Source: Bin55 sp964572845
Lineage (GTDB): Bacteria; Pseudomonadota; Gammaproteobacteria; Pseudomonadales; Azotimanducaceae
Length of the DNA: 64,000 nucleotides
Direction of reading: 5' to 3'
NCBI GenBank assembly: GCA_964572845.1
Contig: CAZNFX010000003.1
Coordinates: forward strand, 233,904-297,903
A program made the position numbers and the translations under genes. How positions within the stretch are numbered: position 1 is the first letter of the stretch; every line of letters begins with the position of its first letter. The notes under the pieces are model-generated. The model did not search any database. It had not been told where the DNA came from and was given only the letters and a program-made list of their open reading frames with translations. Below, in pieces: positions 54,673 through 63,498 of this stretch.

Positions 54673-55608
54673 TTACGAGGAAGCCGTTTGGTCTTCTACT
54701 CGGATGCGAGGATCCAATCGAACATAGACCAAGTCGATGACAAAATTGAGAATCAAGATCAAGCTTGCATAGACAACAACACCTCCCATCACAAGCGTGT
54801 AATCTCGATTCAATGCGCCCTGAATGAAGTAGCGGCCCAATCCAGGAAGGGCAAACACCTCCTCGATCACAAGAGAGCCAGCAAGCAGCGTTGCCGCAGC
54901 GGGACCCAAGAAAGACAGTATTGGGATCATCGCCGGCGGCAAGACGTGATGAATTGCAAGGCGCACATTGGATATGCCCTTTGCCTTGGCCGTCGTCACG
55001 TGTGGCTGAGCCAATACTTCTATGCATGCTCCTCGAACAAGCTTTGCAATCGCCGCGGCATGAGGCAAAGCGAGGGCAATTGACGGCAATAACAGACTCA
55101 AGGACGAATCCGTTCCTCCAGCAGGCAGCCACCGTAAGGAGACCGCAAATAACAGAACTAGCAATGGACCTGTGACTATTGGAGGCAACGCCAATCCCAG
55201 CGTAGTAGTTGCCGAGAGACAACGATCCAACCAGCTGTTGTGGCGGAACGCAGCGAAGCTGCCAATGGCAATCCCGGCAGCTAGAGCAATGATAAGCGCC
55301 AACGCTCCCAAACTAAGGCTTACCGGAAGACCCGCAGCGATCAACTCGCCCACGGTAAAGTCGTGCTGCTTGATCGATGGCCCAAGGTCAAATCGCAGCA
55401 GCTTGGTCATGTACCTCAAGTATTGCAGGTACAAGGGCTCGTCCAAGTGGTAAGCCGCGAGAAGATTCGCCTCGACCTCCGGTGGAAGTTGGCGCTCGCT
55501 GTCGAACGGCCCGCCTGGTGCCACCCGCAAGAGAAAGAACGTAGCGCTAACTACCACCACAAAGGTGACGAGCATGAATGCAGTTCGCTTGAGAACGAAT
55601 TTCGACAT
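54673..55608 (-). CDS. Peptide/nickel-type ABC transporter permease (DppB/OppB)
   Basis: A 311-residue permease with an N-terminal TM helix (FVLKRTAFMLVTFVVVVSAT), the PGGPFDSERQLPPEV loop of DppB-type proteins, and an EAA region with TAKAKGISNVRLAIHHVLPP. It forms the heterodimeric membrane channel with the DppC-type protein. It starts 12 bases after the binding-protein gene on the same strand. Confidence 0.93.
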   Translation of the reverse strand: MSKFVLKRTAFMLVTFVVVVSATFFLLRVAPGGPFDSERQLPPEVEANLLAAYHLDEPLYLQYLRYMTKLLRFDLGPSIKQHDFTVGELIAAGLPVSLSLGALALIIALAAGIAIGSFAAFRHNSWLDRCLSATTTLGLALPPIVTGPLLVLLFAVSLRWLPAGGTDSSLSLLLPSIALALPHAAAIAKLVRGACIEVLAQPHVTTAKAKGISNVRLAIHHVLPPAMIPILSFLGPAAATLLAGSLVIEEVFALPGLGRYFIQGALNRDYTLVMGGVVVYASLILILNFVIDLVYVRLDPRIRVEDQTASS

Positions 55609-55620
55609 TGCTTGAACTTC

Positions 55621-57198
55621 TCAGTTCAAGGACATGAAGCGCACCGCATGAGAATTTCTGGGATTCGGATACCAGCCGCTAACCCGTGGATTGACTAGGC
55701 TTCTAATCGTCACGGAGTAAAGCGGCACCACTGGAAAATCGCGCAACGCAGTTGCTTCGGCTTGTTGGAGAATCTTGGCTCGCTCGCTTGAGTCAATGGT
55801 GTTTTTCGCCTCTTCAAGAAGGCGATCAAACTCCTCGGAGACATAGCGCCCGTAGTTGATGCCACCAATCTTCGACCAGAGGAGTTCAATGTAGTGTTCA
55901 GGATTTCCTTCGCCAAACCACCCGGCTTGAGCAACTTCAAACTCCCCTGCGTTTAGGTCGCTGAAATGCACCTTTAATTCCGTGTGGTGCAACGTGACGT
56001 CAATCCCAAGTTCCTGCCACATTGAAGCAATCGCCACGTACACGCTCTTGTTCTCTGCTCCAGTTACATATCTAAGCGTCAGCTGCAAAGGATTTTCATC
56101 GGAGTAGCCAGCTTCCTTAAGCAAAGCTCTCGACTGTTCCAGATTGGGTTGACCAGTTTCAACGAGCGAGGAATAGCCGGAGATGATGGAGGGAACTATA
56201 GATGCATTGGGAATTTCGCCGCTTCTAAGAATTTGCTGTGTGAGTTTTTGTCGATCGACGGCCAGAGCCAATGCCTTGCGTACACGCGAATCTGAGAATG
56301 GTGCAGTTGAAACGTTGAACACCAGATACATGGTCGAGAGTAACGGCGACAAATGTACGTGGTCAGCGTGAGACTTGCGCAGGGACTCCAATTCACCCGC
56401 TGGAAAATCTCCGATGATGTCTAGCTCGTCCGCCAAGTATCTATGAAAGCTCGCGAGAGTGTCGGCTACCGGCACGTACTCCAATTGATCAATCGCTACG
56501 CTCGCGTGGTCGAAAAAGTGAGGATTCTTCTCTAGCACCACAGCCTGCTGTGGCTTCCAATCGAAAAGTTTATACGCGCCGTTCGACACCCAGTTCTGAG
56601 GCTTTACCCAGTCGCGGCCGTGTTCCTCCACAACGTGAGAGGGCAAGGGGTAACCGGTGGGATAGAACAACCTCTCGGGCAGATAGGGAAACGGCTTCTC
56701 GAGCTGAATCACCAAGGTGTCGTCGACAGGAGCGGAAACTCCAAGCTCCGTGGGCTGCTTCGCGCCACTGTTGATGTCCCTTGCGTTTTCTATTACATAA
56801 AGAAAAAACGCCAACGGAGCCGCAGTTTCTGGGGTCAACAAACGTCGCAGACTGTAGACGAAGTCGGCAGCACGCACCGGAGTGCCGTCGGACCACGAAT
56901 TCTTGCGCAGGTGGAAAGTCCAAGTCAATCCATCGTCGCTTGTTTGCCAGGACTTGGCGCTCCCCGGCACGATGGCTCCCTTGGCGTCCATGGCAGTGAG
57001 CCCAAGAAACATGTCCTTGAGAATGTGCTCCTCGAGGTTTAGGGTGTAGCGATGAGGATCCAACGTCTGGGGATCTCCTGGACTTCCTATCCGCAGGACA
57101 CGGGACTCGTCAGCCGCGACGAAAGTAGAAACTAGCAGACCCAACCCAGCCACTACCAGCTTCAGGCTCAATTGAATGAACCTAGCAGTGCGGTTCAT
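55621..57198 (-). CDS. Peptide ABC transporter substrate-binding protein (OppA/DppA-like)
   Basis: A 525-residue periplasmic binding protein of the family-5 extracellular solute-binding type. Signal peptide is LKLVVAGLGLLVSTFVAADE. Family landmarks are LRIGSPGDPQTLDPHRYT, the TWTFHLRKNSWSDGTPVRAADFVYSLRRL region and ALALAVDRQKLTQQIL. ATG 57198 overlaps the cfa stop by four bases (ATGA); the frame is open to 57420 but that lies inside cfa. Oligopeptides are the likely ligands. With the two permeases it lacks the expected OppD/OppF ATPases in this window. Confidence 0.93.
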   Translation of the reverse strand: MNRTARFIQLSLKLVVAGLGLLVSTFVAADESRVLRIGSPGDPQTLDPHRYTLNLEEHILKDMFLGLTAMDAKGAIVPGSAKSWQTSDDGLTWTFHLRKNSWSDGTPVRAADFVYSLRRLLTPETAAPLAFFLYVIENARDINSGAKQPTELGVSAPVDDTLVIQLEKPFPYLPERLFYPTGYPLPSHVVEEHGRDWVKPQNWVSNGAYKLFDWKPQQAVVLEKNPHFFDHASVAIDQLEYVPVADTLASFHRYLADELDIIGDFPAGELESLRKSHADHVHLSPLLSTMYLVFNVSTAPFSDSRVRKALALAVDRQKLTQQILRSGEIPNASIVPSIISGYSSLVETGQPNLEQSRALLKEAGYSDENPLQLTLRYVTGAENKSVYVAIASMWQELGIDVTLHHTELKVHFSDLNAGEFEVAQAGWFGEGNPEHYIELLWSKIGGINYGRYVSEEFDRLLEEAKNTIDSSERAKILQQAEATALRDFPVVPLYSVTIRSLVNPRVSGWYPNPRNSHAVRFMSLN

Positions 57199-58367
57199 TC
57201 GTAGAGGTACTTCCGCGTCAAAGGAGCCGAATCGTTTCGGTGGCCCAATTGCAACTGATAGACAAGAAGTGTCGCCAACTCGAACGCGGTTTGCGAGGCA
57301 CAGAGGTAAAACTCCCACATGCGGCAGAACTTCTCGCCATGTGAATCGACAAATTGATCCCGAACCTGCTGGAAACGGCGATTCCACTCCTCGAGTGTCC
57401 CCGCATAGTGCCGTCGCCACACTTCGATGTCATTAAAGACAAGCCCCGATTTCTCGACTGCAACGCTTGCTTCAGACAGTGAAGGAATGTAGCCACCCGG
57501 AAAAATGTGGCGTCTGATCCAGGGATTCGTAGAAGTCGGCGGAGCATGGCTGCCTATGGTGTGTATCAAAGCAAGGCCGTCACGCTTTAGCAACGATTTC
57601 ACTTTGCTGAAGTAATTGAGGAAGTTGTGCTTGCCAACGTGTTCGAACATGCCCACCGAAACGACGCCGTCGTATTCGCCTTCGTGCTGACGATAGTCCT
57701 GAAGTTCGAACTGAACGCGATTGCCCAAGTTACGTTCCGCGGCTCGTTGCCTGGCAACGCTTAACTGCTCCTGCGACAAAGTAATTCCTGTCACGAATAC
57801 GTCGTAGTTTTCTGCCAGATGCATGGCAAGCGAACCCCAACCACTGCCGATATCTAGCACTTTGGCATTGGGCTTCAGACAGAGCTTCTTCGCTATGTGT
57901 TCGCACTTCGCTTGTTGAGCGTCTTCCAATGACATTTCTGGTTCACGGAAGTAGGCACACGAGTAATGCATGTCCGTGTCAAGAAAGGTTCGAAAAAGTT
58001 TCTCGTCCAAGTCATAGTGATGGGCGACATTGCGCATGCTGGCGCGTATGTTGTTCCACGATTGCAGGATTGCTGGAATAAAAAACAGTGGAGACCGCAC
58101 CGAAAGGGACTCTTCGACGTTTGATCTCAGCACGGTGAGCAAGTCAGAAAGTCTTCCATCAGGTACATCCCATTCCTGATCGATATAGGTCTCTCCCAGG
58201 TTGAGCAGCGGATTCCTCACGATCTTGGACAGGGTGCCAGAATTCTGAATCTTCCAGACAACAGATGGTTCGCCTGAACCAAAGGAATGTTCGCCCCCGT
58301 CCGGCATAACTACCTGAAGCGTTCCGGATTTGATCATGGCACTTAGGAATCTAAGTGGAAGTGTCAT
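57195..58367 (-). CDS. cfa: Cyclopropane-fatty-acyl-phospholipid synthase
   Basis: A 390-residue SAM-dependent methyltransferase that methylenates unsaturated acyl chains in membrane phospholipids. The SAM motif is VLDIGSGWGSLA near residue 178; other signatures are HYDLDEKLFRTFLDTDMHYS, CAYFREPEMSLEDAQQAK and GMFEHVGKHNF. Length matches the family (about 380-420). It is the first gene of the minus-strand run and overlaps the binding-protein gene, an unexpected pairing. The LLM oxidoreductase is divergent across about 140 bases. Confidence 0.93.
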   Translation of the reverse strand: MTLPLRFLSAMIKSGTLQVVMPDGGEHSFGSGEPSVVWKIQNSGTLSKIVRNPLLNLGETYIDQEWDVPDGRLSDLLTVLRSNVEESLSVRSPLFFIPAILQSWNNIRASMRNVAHHYDLDEKLFRTFLDTDMHYSCAYFREPEMSLEDAQQAKCEHIAKKLCLKPNAKVLDIGSGWGSLAMHLAENYDVFVTGITLSQEQLSVARQRAAERNLGNRVQFELQDYRQHEGEYDGVVSVGMFEHVGKHNFLNYFSKVKSLLKRDGLALIHTIGSHAPPTSTNPWIRRHIFPGGYIPSLSEASVAVEKSGLVFNDIEVWRRHYAGTLEEWNRRFQQVRDQFVDSHGEKFCRMWEFYLCASQTAFELATLLVYQLQLGHRNDSAPLTRKYLYE

Positions 58368-58507
58368 TGGGTTACACCCATCGGCGACCTAGCTTGAGTT
58401 TATTGCTAGTTTACTTTCTTGAATTACAAGCCAACGACCACGAACTCGAAATCGCCGCCAAGTAACATTGACAGAACCTGACAAAGTTAGCCCAAAGTCG
58501 GACATTC

Positions 58508-59545
58508 ATGAAAGTAAGCATTGGTGTGGGTGGCGCGGCCTCAGGTCGGGTGCGCGACATTGACGAACAAACGACCTTTGTCATAGAAGCCGAGAAACTT
58601 GGAGTCGATTCCGTCTGGTCCGCAGAAGCGTGGGGACAGGACGCCATCAGTACATTGGCCTACTTCGCGGCAAGAACTCATCGCATACGCTTGGGTACCG
58701 GAATCATGCAAATCAGCGCACGAGTGCCCTCGATGACTGCCATGACCGCAATGACCATGGCAGCGATTTCCGACGACAGGTTCATCCTCGGGCTGGGCGT
58801 ATCGGGACCGCAAGTCGTCGAGGGGCTGCAAGGTACCTCGTTTTCCGCTCCCTTGTCACGCATGCGCGAAACCGTCGACATAGTACGCATGGCGTTCCGA
58901 GGCGAACGATTGGCTTACGAAGGTCGCCATCACCTTCTTCCGCTCCCCGGCGGCGAGGGCAAAGCGTTGCGCCTGTCGCAACCTGCCAATCCGAATATTC
59001 CGATCTATCTGGCAACGCTAGGCCCAAATTCTCTCCGCTACACAGGCTACGAAGCAGATGGGTGGCTGGGGACATCATTCACCCCCGAACATGCCGAGAC
59101 ACACCTCAGCCTCATACGTGAAGGGGCGGAGGAGAATGGGCGCGACTTTGGTGAGATTGACATACAAGTCGGCGGCACAGTCGCCATCACTCGCAATGAA
59201 GGACCGATCATCGAGTCACTGAAGCGTGGACTAGCATTTACGCTCGGTGCGATGGGTTCCCCAAAGACCAACTTCTACAACGATGCCTATCGGCGTGGAG
59301 GCTGGGAGTCAACGGCACGAGAAGTGCAATCTCTTTGGACAGAAGGCAAACGAGAAGAAGCAACGCAAAAGGTCCCGGAAGACATGGTTCGCCAATCCAA
59401 TCTCATTGGCGACGAGTCAACGGTGAAGCAACGAATTGAAGCTTACCGGAATGCCGGTGTGACTACACTCCGCGTTGCGCCCATGGGACAGACCATGTCC
59501 GACCGGCTAAACACGCTTGCACGTACCATCGACCTAATCGGCTAG
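58508..59545 (+). CDS. LLM-class (luciferase-like) F420-dependent oxidoreductase
   Basis: A 345-residue TIM-barrel enzyme of the luciferase-like monooxygenase superfamily. The opening KVSIGVGGAASGRV, EAEKLGVDSVWSAEAWGQDA, the RIRLGTGIMQISAR segment and DDRFILGLGVSGPQVVEGLQ are the usual markers of its F420-using branch (FMN-using relatives exist). It stands just outside the F420 gene run and divergent from it, which strengthens the cofactor assignment. The substrate is not known. Confidence 0.88.
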   Translation: MKVSIGVGGAASGRVRDIDEQTTFVIEAEKLGVDSVWSAEAWGQDAISTLAYFAARTHRIRLGTGIMQISARVPSMTAMTAMTMAAISDDRFILGLGVSGPQVVEGLQGTSFSAPLSRMRETVDIVRMAFRGERLAYEGRHHLLPLPGGEGKALRLSQPANPNIPIYLATLGPNSLRYTGYEADGWLGTSFTPEHAETHLSLIREGAEENGRDFGEIDIQVGGTVAITRNEGPIIESLKRGLAFTLGAMGSPKTNFYNDAYRRGGWESTAREVQSLWTEGKREEATQKVPEDMVRQSNLIGDESTVKQRIEAYRNAGVTTLRVAPMGQTMSDRLNTLARTIDLIG

Positions 59546-59568
59546 TGCAGCTAGGCCCTGGCGTTTTG

Positions 59569-60462
59569 CTAGCGTGCTGCCTCTACTGAACCAATGTGCT
59601 CAAGTAGGTCGTTGAGAATTTTGGGAATCACCGGTTCAGGTAGGTCGTGCCCAAGCTTGTCGATGATGCTCAGTCGACAGTTGGGCATTGTGTCCGCCAA
59701 ATCTTTGGAACCAAACTGATCTACCAAGGGATCGGCAGTGCCGTGCAACGCAAGCGAAGGAACTTGCACTTCGGACAGCCCGGCTCGCCGATCACCGTCT
59801 GAAAGAATGGCTGCCAATTGCCGAAGAACTCCACTCGGACGATTGGACCTGTCGTAGGCAAGTTCGACGAACCTTCCAATCCCCACTTCGCAGGAGTCGT
59901 AGTGCGGGCCGCCGAACAACTGGTCCGATTTGCGTGTTGCGTCAATAGTCTCCTCGCGGGTTGGGCTGACGATGCTCGTTGCCAACGCTCCGACTACTTC
60001 AGGGCCTGGTTGCGGAGTATCGGGATTTCCCGTCGAACTCATCAGAAGTGACAGGCTAAACACTCTTTGAGGATGGTTGATGGCCATGTATTGAGCAATC
60101 ATGCCACCCATGGAGACTCCAACAATGTGCGCACCCGATTGTCCTATGTGGTCAAGCAGAGCTACTGCATCATTGGCCATCTCTGCGAGAGTATAGGCTG
60201 GTGCGATTGCATTGGGATTGTCCAATGCCTGCAGCAGTTCCGGAATCGATGGCGGTTCCGCATCAAATTCAAATGTCAGTCCCGCGTCGCGATTGTCGAA
60301 AAATACGATGCGATATCCTGCGTTGACGAAGCCATCCAGAAGCGAATCCGGCCAATGGACGACTTGACATCCCAACCCATGTACCAACAGAATGGGAGGT
60401 GCTGCACGTGAGCCTCGCTGGTCGAAGAAAACCTCTCCGTTAGGGCTTTTGAAGACTGGCAT
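59569..60462 (-). CDS. Alpha/beta-fold hydrolase
   Basis: A 297-residue serine hydrolase. The oxyanion-hole segment is LLVHGLGCQ, the nucleophile elbow GVSMGGM (Ser near 117), the acid appears in LHGTADPLVDQ, and the catalytic His in KLGHDLPEP. No signal peptide is present. It resembles epoxide-hydrolase or ester-hydrolase-like proteins; substrate unknown. It is convergent with the LLM gene and divergent from the selenoprotein gene. Confidence 0.88.
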   Translation of the reverse strand: MPVFKSPNGEVFFDQRGSRAAPPILLVHGLGCQVVHWPDSLLDGFVNAGYRIVFFDNRDAGLTFEFDAEPPSIPELLQALDNPNAIAPAYTLAEMANDAVALLDHIGQSGAHIVGVSMGGMIAQYMAINHPQRVFSLSLLMSSTGNPDTPQPGPEVVGALATSIVSPTREETIDATRKSDQLFGGPHYDSCEVGIGRFVELAYDRSNRPSGVLRQLAAILSDGDRRAGLSEVQVPSLALHGTADPLVDQFGSKDLADTMPNCRLSIIDKLGHDLPEPVIPKILNDLLEHIGSVEAAR

Positions 60463-60590
60463 GTGAAACTATCGAACTCATTTGGCGTCGAATATTAGCA
60501 CTGACCATTTCACGCCCGTCAGATGGCCGAGAGAGCCGACGTTTGCACGGTCACCTATGGTACGATGACACCTAAAGGAGGACATCGAAC

Positions 60591-61238
60591 ATGAAAGCCA
60601 AAATCACTGCGCTACTGTTGTTTGCGTTCCTCGCGTCAGGATCAATCGTCCTCGCATCCCCTTCCATCCCCGCATCCGATTACCAAGACAATTGGGGTCC
60701 CGAGGTTGGATCAACCTTGCCGGAACTAACGGTAAAGGACACGGAAGGCAAGGATAGAACGGTTGAAGACCTGATCGGGGACAAGCAAGGTCTCTTGATA
60801 TTTTTCGTTCGAACGACCGATTGGTGAGGCTACTGCAAGGGGCAGCTAGTTGAGCTGCAGAAACTTCTACCAAAAATATCGTCGCTCAACGTCGCAGTTG
60901 CGGCTGTAAGCGCTGACGAATTCTCGACAAACAAGGGTTCAAAAGCCTCGCTGAATCTTGCGTTTTCCGTGCTTGCCGACCAGGAAGCGGCAACCGTTAA
61001 TCGATTGGGAATCCGAAATGAACGCTACGGCGAGGATTCACAGCTTTACGGTATACCAAATCCAGGGATCGTGCTCGTCGATGCCGACGGCACTGTGCTT
61101 CTCAAGCGTGCAAAGGAAAAGTACTCCGAGCGTCCCGCTCTCGACGAGTTAGTCTCTGCTGTTGCGGAAACTCTCTCAGATAAATCTGAAGAGCCGGCAG
61201 GCGACGACGAATCGATGGAGGGTGTTGACACGAGTTGA
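60591..61238 (+). CDS. Peroxiredoxin-like selenoprotein (UxxC) read through TGA
   Basis: One reading frame runs from ATG 60591 to TGA 61238 if the TGA at 60825-60827 is read as selenocysteine (residue 79), giving 215 residues. The N-terminus is a signal peptide (ITALLLFAFLASGSIVLA), so the product is periplasmic. It belongs to the AhpC/TSA-type thioredoxin-fold proteins: LPELTVKDTEGKDRTVEDL precedes the site, and the motif is RTTDW-U-GYCKGQLVELQ where Cys homologues have a W-C-x-x-C motif. The frame after the TGA stays coherent and conserved to the end (VLADQEAATVNRLGIRN, GIPNPGIVLVDADGTVL). AAAGGAGG lies nine bases upstream of ATG. A hairpin of SECIS type follows the TGA. It likely reduces peroxides or thiols. 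Sec-insertion genes are not in the window. Confidence 0.85.
60825..60858 (+). promoter_or_regulatory. In-frame TGA (Sec) with bacterial SECIS hairpin
   Basis: After TGA 60825-60827 come 14 bases, then a perfect 6-bp stem GCAGCT (60842-60847) / AGCTGC (60853-60858) with loop AGTTG. The loop begins 21 bases after the TGA and has G in its first two bases, matching the bacterial SECIS pattern of a G-bearing apical loop 16-37 bases downstream of the UGA. Confidence 0.75.
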
Positions 61239-61260
61239 TGAGTCGTCTGCAAGACTCATC
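61237..61260. terminator. Hairpin between convergent genes
   Basis: GATGAGTC (61237-61244) and GACTCATC (61253-61260) form a perfect 8-bp stem with an 8-base loop. It overlaps the stop of the selenoprotein gene and lies just before the stop of the convergent membrane-protein gene. The T-run is weak, so it is a candidate bidirectional terminator only. Confidence 0.4.
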
Positions 61261-61263
61261 CAT

Positions 61264-61929
61264 CTAGTTGGCTCGAGCGCCGTATCGGATTTCGAACCCG
61301 GTACGGCGCCACAACAACCACGTAAGTACGGGATATATTGTCAAGACGCTTGCGGCTCGCCACTCCGTCGAGTCCTCAAGCCACCGCGTATCTTCCAAGA
61401 ACCACTTTGCTATTCCGTGCACAACCAGTTCCAGCGACACGGCTGCGCACAAGACAATCTTAACGACAACAACCCAGTTTCTTCTGAACATGTGCCAGCA
61501 CTTCGTAGCTAGCATGCACTCTGCTATGTATGTGAACACGAAGAAAATGATTGTGCCGTAGCGTCGCATCATTCGGTAGACATCACCATCCGACCCAAGA
61601 AAGGTAAGGTAGACGATGAGAAAAACGCCTCCCAACAGTCCAAGAGAGGTCATCACACCGGTCGCTTTGGTGACTCTATCCATCGCTCGCAACCAATGGT
61701 GCGTGAGGATCCAGTAAAACATCGTAAAGACAGCGGCGGGAATCATCACTGCCTTAAATATGAAGAAACTCAGACCCTCCCGTCCAGATTGACTAATGGT
61801 CGTGCACCCTTCCAAGTGCGGAAAGCACGCGGGTACGTATCCTGCCTCGACAGAGATCATGTAGCCTGCAGTCGCCGACGCCCAAAACAGGACCCATACG
61901 ACAATCGGCGTGAATCGCAAGTCGAGCAC
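61264..61929 (-). CDS. Six-TM membrane protein, possibly Frag1/DRAM-like
   Basis: A 221-residue protein with six hydrophobic helices (for example FTPIVVWVLFWASATAGYMI, FFIFKAVMIPAAVFTMFYWI and IIFFVFTYIAECML). The loop after helix 1 contains HLEGCTTISQSGREG, which recalls the Ile-Ser-x-x-Gly loop of Frag1/DRAM/Sfk1 proteins; the six-helix layout also fits. I rate this family match as weak. It lies on the minus strand between the selenoprotein gene and yajQ, and follows yajQ by 20 bases. Confidence 0.65.
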   Translation of the reverse strand: MLDLRFTPIVVWVLFWASATAGYMISVEAGYVPACFPHLEGCTTISQSGREGLSFFIFKAVMIPAAVFTMFYWILTHHWLRAMDRVTKATGVMTSLGLLGGVFLIVYLTFLGSDGDVYRMMRRYGTIIFFVFTYIAECMLATKCWHMFRRNWVVVVKIVLCAAVSLELVVHGIAKWFLEDTRWLEDSTEWRAASVLTIYPVLTWLLWRRTGFEIRYGARAN

Positions 61930-61949
61930 TCTCTTACCTAGATTCGACT

Positions 61950-62432
61950 CTAGTCGCGAAAGTTCAAAAACTGCACGGGCACGTCCAGCTCAGCTTCTTT
62001 TAGCTTTGCAATTGCTTGCTGCAAATCGTCGCGCTTCTTCCCGCTAACGCGAACCTGTTCGCCCTGAATTTGCGATTGCAATTTCAGCTTCAAATCCTTG
62101 ACGATTTTGACTATTTGACGACAAGCTTCGCGATCGACTCCGACAACAATCCTGTAACGCTGACGTTTCTGCTTGCCAAGGGCTTCGACGTTTTCTGGTT
62201 GAAGCGCTCTAACATCGACTCCGCGACCCGCAAGTTTGGTCTTCAATATTTCATTTAGCTGAACCAATTGGAATTCCTCTTCCGCCCATAGCAATACCGA
62301 GTCTTCTTCAAAGTTCAATCCGGCATCCACACCCTTGAAATCAAATCGCGTGCGCAATTCTCTCCATGTCTGGTCCACGGCATTGCGTACTTCCTGAACA
62401 TTCACCTTGGACACAACATCGAAAGACGGCAT
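61950..62432 (-). CDS. yajQ: YajQ-family nucleotide-binding protein
   Basis: A 160-residue protein with two ferredoxin-like domains. The start MPSFDVVSKVN, the segment ELRTRFDFKGVDAGL and the closing IKEVKDLKLK-type region (KIVKDLKLKLQSQIQGEQVR, DLQQAIAKLK, PVQFLNFRD) are diagnostic. Some members bind cyclic di-GMP or other nucleotides. ATG 62432 has GGAGG five bases upstream; an ATG four codons earlier (62444) is less well placed. Confidence 0.95.
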   Translation of the reverse strand: MPSFDVVSKVNVQEVRNAVDQTWRELRTRFDFKGVDAGLNFEEDSVLLWAEEEFQLVQLNEILKTKLAGRGVDVRALQPENVEALGKQKRQRYRIVVGVDREACRQIVKIVKDLKLKLQSQIQGEQVRVSGKKRDDLQQAIAKLKEAELDVPVQFLNFRD

Positions 62433-62550
62433 TGGTTCCTCCACATTCTCTTGGTTCGTACGGAGAATTTACCACAGGGATCAGAGGGAGTAGTCCCAAA
62501 AATCTAAGGAATCAGGATGCACAAAACGCAACTCGTGTGAAGTCTCTTGC

Positions 62551-63180
62551 ATGGACCAACCGAAAATTAATGCTCTACCTTCTACAATTCCAACCAATGG
62601 ACTTTACGATCTACTATCGGCAAGAATTTTGGCAAATCGCATTACCCGAGTCACGACATCCAGGGGAGACAATGGATCCACTACCCTAGCAGACGGAAAA
62701 GTCCATCCCAAACACAGCGGTCCAATTGAACTGGTGGGAGTTCTGGACGAAATGAACTGTGATCTAGGGGTGTTGGTGCAGTACGTCGTGGGAGAGCACC
62801 GAAACACATTGACGGAAATCCAATCTCGTTTATTCGACATTGGCGCCGCAGTAGCAACAGGGATACCGCAACCCGTTTGGCCGGAGCAGGTCTCCATCGT
62901 TACAAAAGCCACTGAGCAACTCAACGAGCAGTTGGAGCCGCTGAGAGAATTCATCCTTCCCGGAGGCGGTAAGGCTTCGGCTTACGCCCATGTTGCACGG
63001 GCGTCGGTTCGCAGAGCGGAGCGCACTTTTTGGAAGTACGCCTCGGAAGCCCTCAAGGGCTCAGGACAAGGTGCTTACTTGAATCGCGTCGCGGATTATC
63101 TGTTTGTGCTTGCAAGAACCATAGCAGTGTCCGAGCAACAGTGGAAACCGTTGCTGCAAGCTGCAGAAAAATCAAAGTAA
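62551..63180 (+). CDS. PduO-type ATP:cob(I)alamin adenosyltransferase
   Basis: A 209-residue helical-bundle enzyme that converts cob(I)alamin to adenosylcobalamin. Signatures are RVTTSRGDNGSTTLADGKV (ATP loop), ELVGVLDEMNCDLG, FDIGAAVAT, the FILPGGGKASAYAHVARASV block with its Arg, and LNRVADYLFVLAR. Family members usually begin just before the TRTGD-type loop; the 26-28 residues ahead of it look like an extension. TTG 62629 (LANRITRV) is therefore an alternative start. It indicates adenosylcobalamin use in this organism. Confidence 0.92.
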   Translation: MDQPKINALPSTIPTNGLYDLLSARILANRITRVTTSRGDNGSTTLADGKVHPKHSGPIELVGVLDEMNCDLGVLVQYVVGEHRNTLTEIQSRLFDIGAAVATGIPQPVWPEQVSIVTKATEQLNEQLEPLREFILPGGGKASAYAHVARASVRRAERTFWKYASEALKGSGQGAYLNRVADYLFVLARTIAVSEQQWKPLLQAAEKSK

Positions 63181-63498
63181 ATCTTGGATTCAAAAAGTAC
63201 CGCTAGTTCGTAAACGCATCTCTGAAAGTGCATTTTGCTTGTTCCACTTGATAAGCTGCGGTTTACTCTCAATCGTCGCGTTGCCGGTTTGGCTCTGATG
63301 CAATTCGATCGGCAGGACTAGTGACTGAAATAGGAAGAGCGTCTTGCAGTTCAAGGTTGGCTAGTTGTAATACACTTGAAGTGATTTAGATTGTCAGGCA
63401 AGAGCAACTAGGGAACAAGCGCTGTAGTGGACTGCCAATTCTCAGGCGTCTCTCAAACTACGAGCTGTTAGAGAGGAGAATTACGACAAGCACACGAA
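63181..63498. other. Gap before the last gene
   Basis: A 318-base stretch with no convincing gene, RNA or repeat. It contains an AGAGAGGAG run (63470-63478) that is about 20 bases too far upstream to serve ATG 63499 directly. Confidence 0.4.

Noticed and set aside
60969..61238. Separate 89-residue gene downstream of a stop codon
   Set aside because: It is in frame with the upstream 78 codons across the TGA and completes the same thioredoxin-like fold, so it is the second part of the selenoprotein gene rather than an independent gene or a pseudogene remnant.
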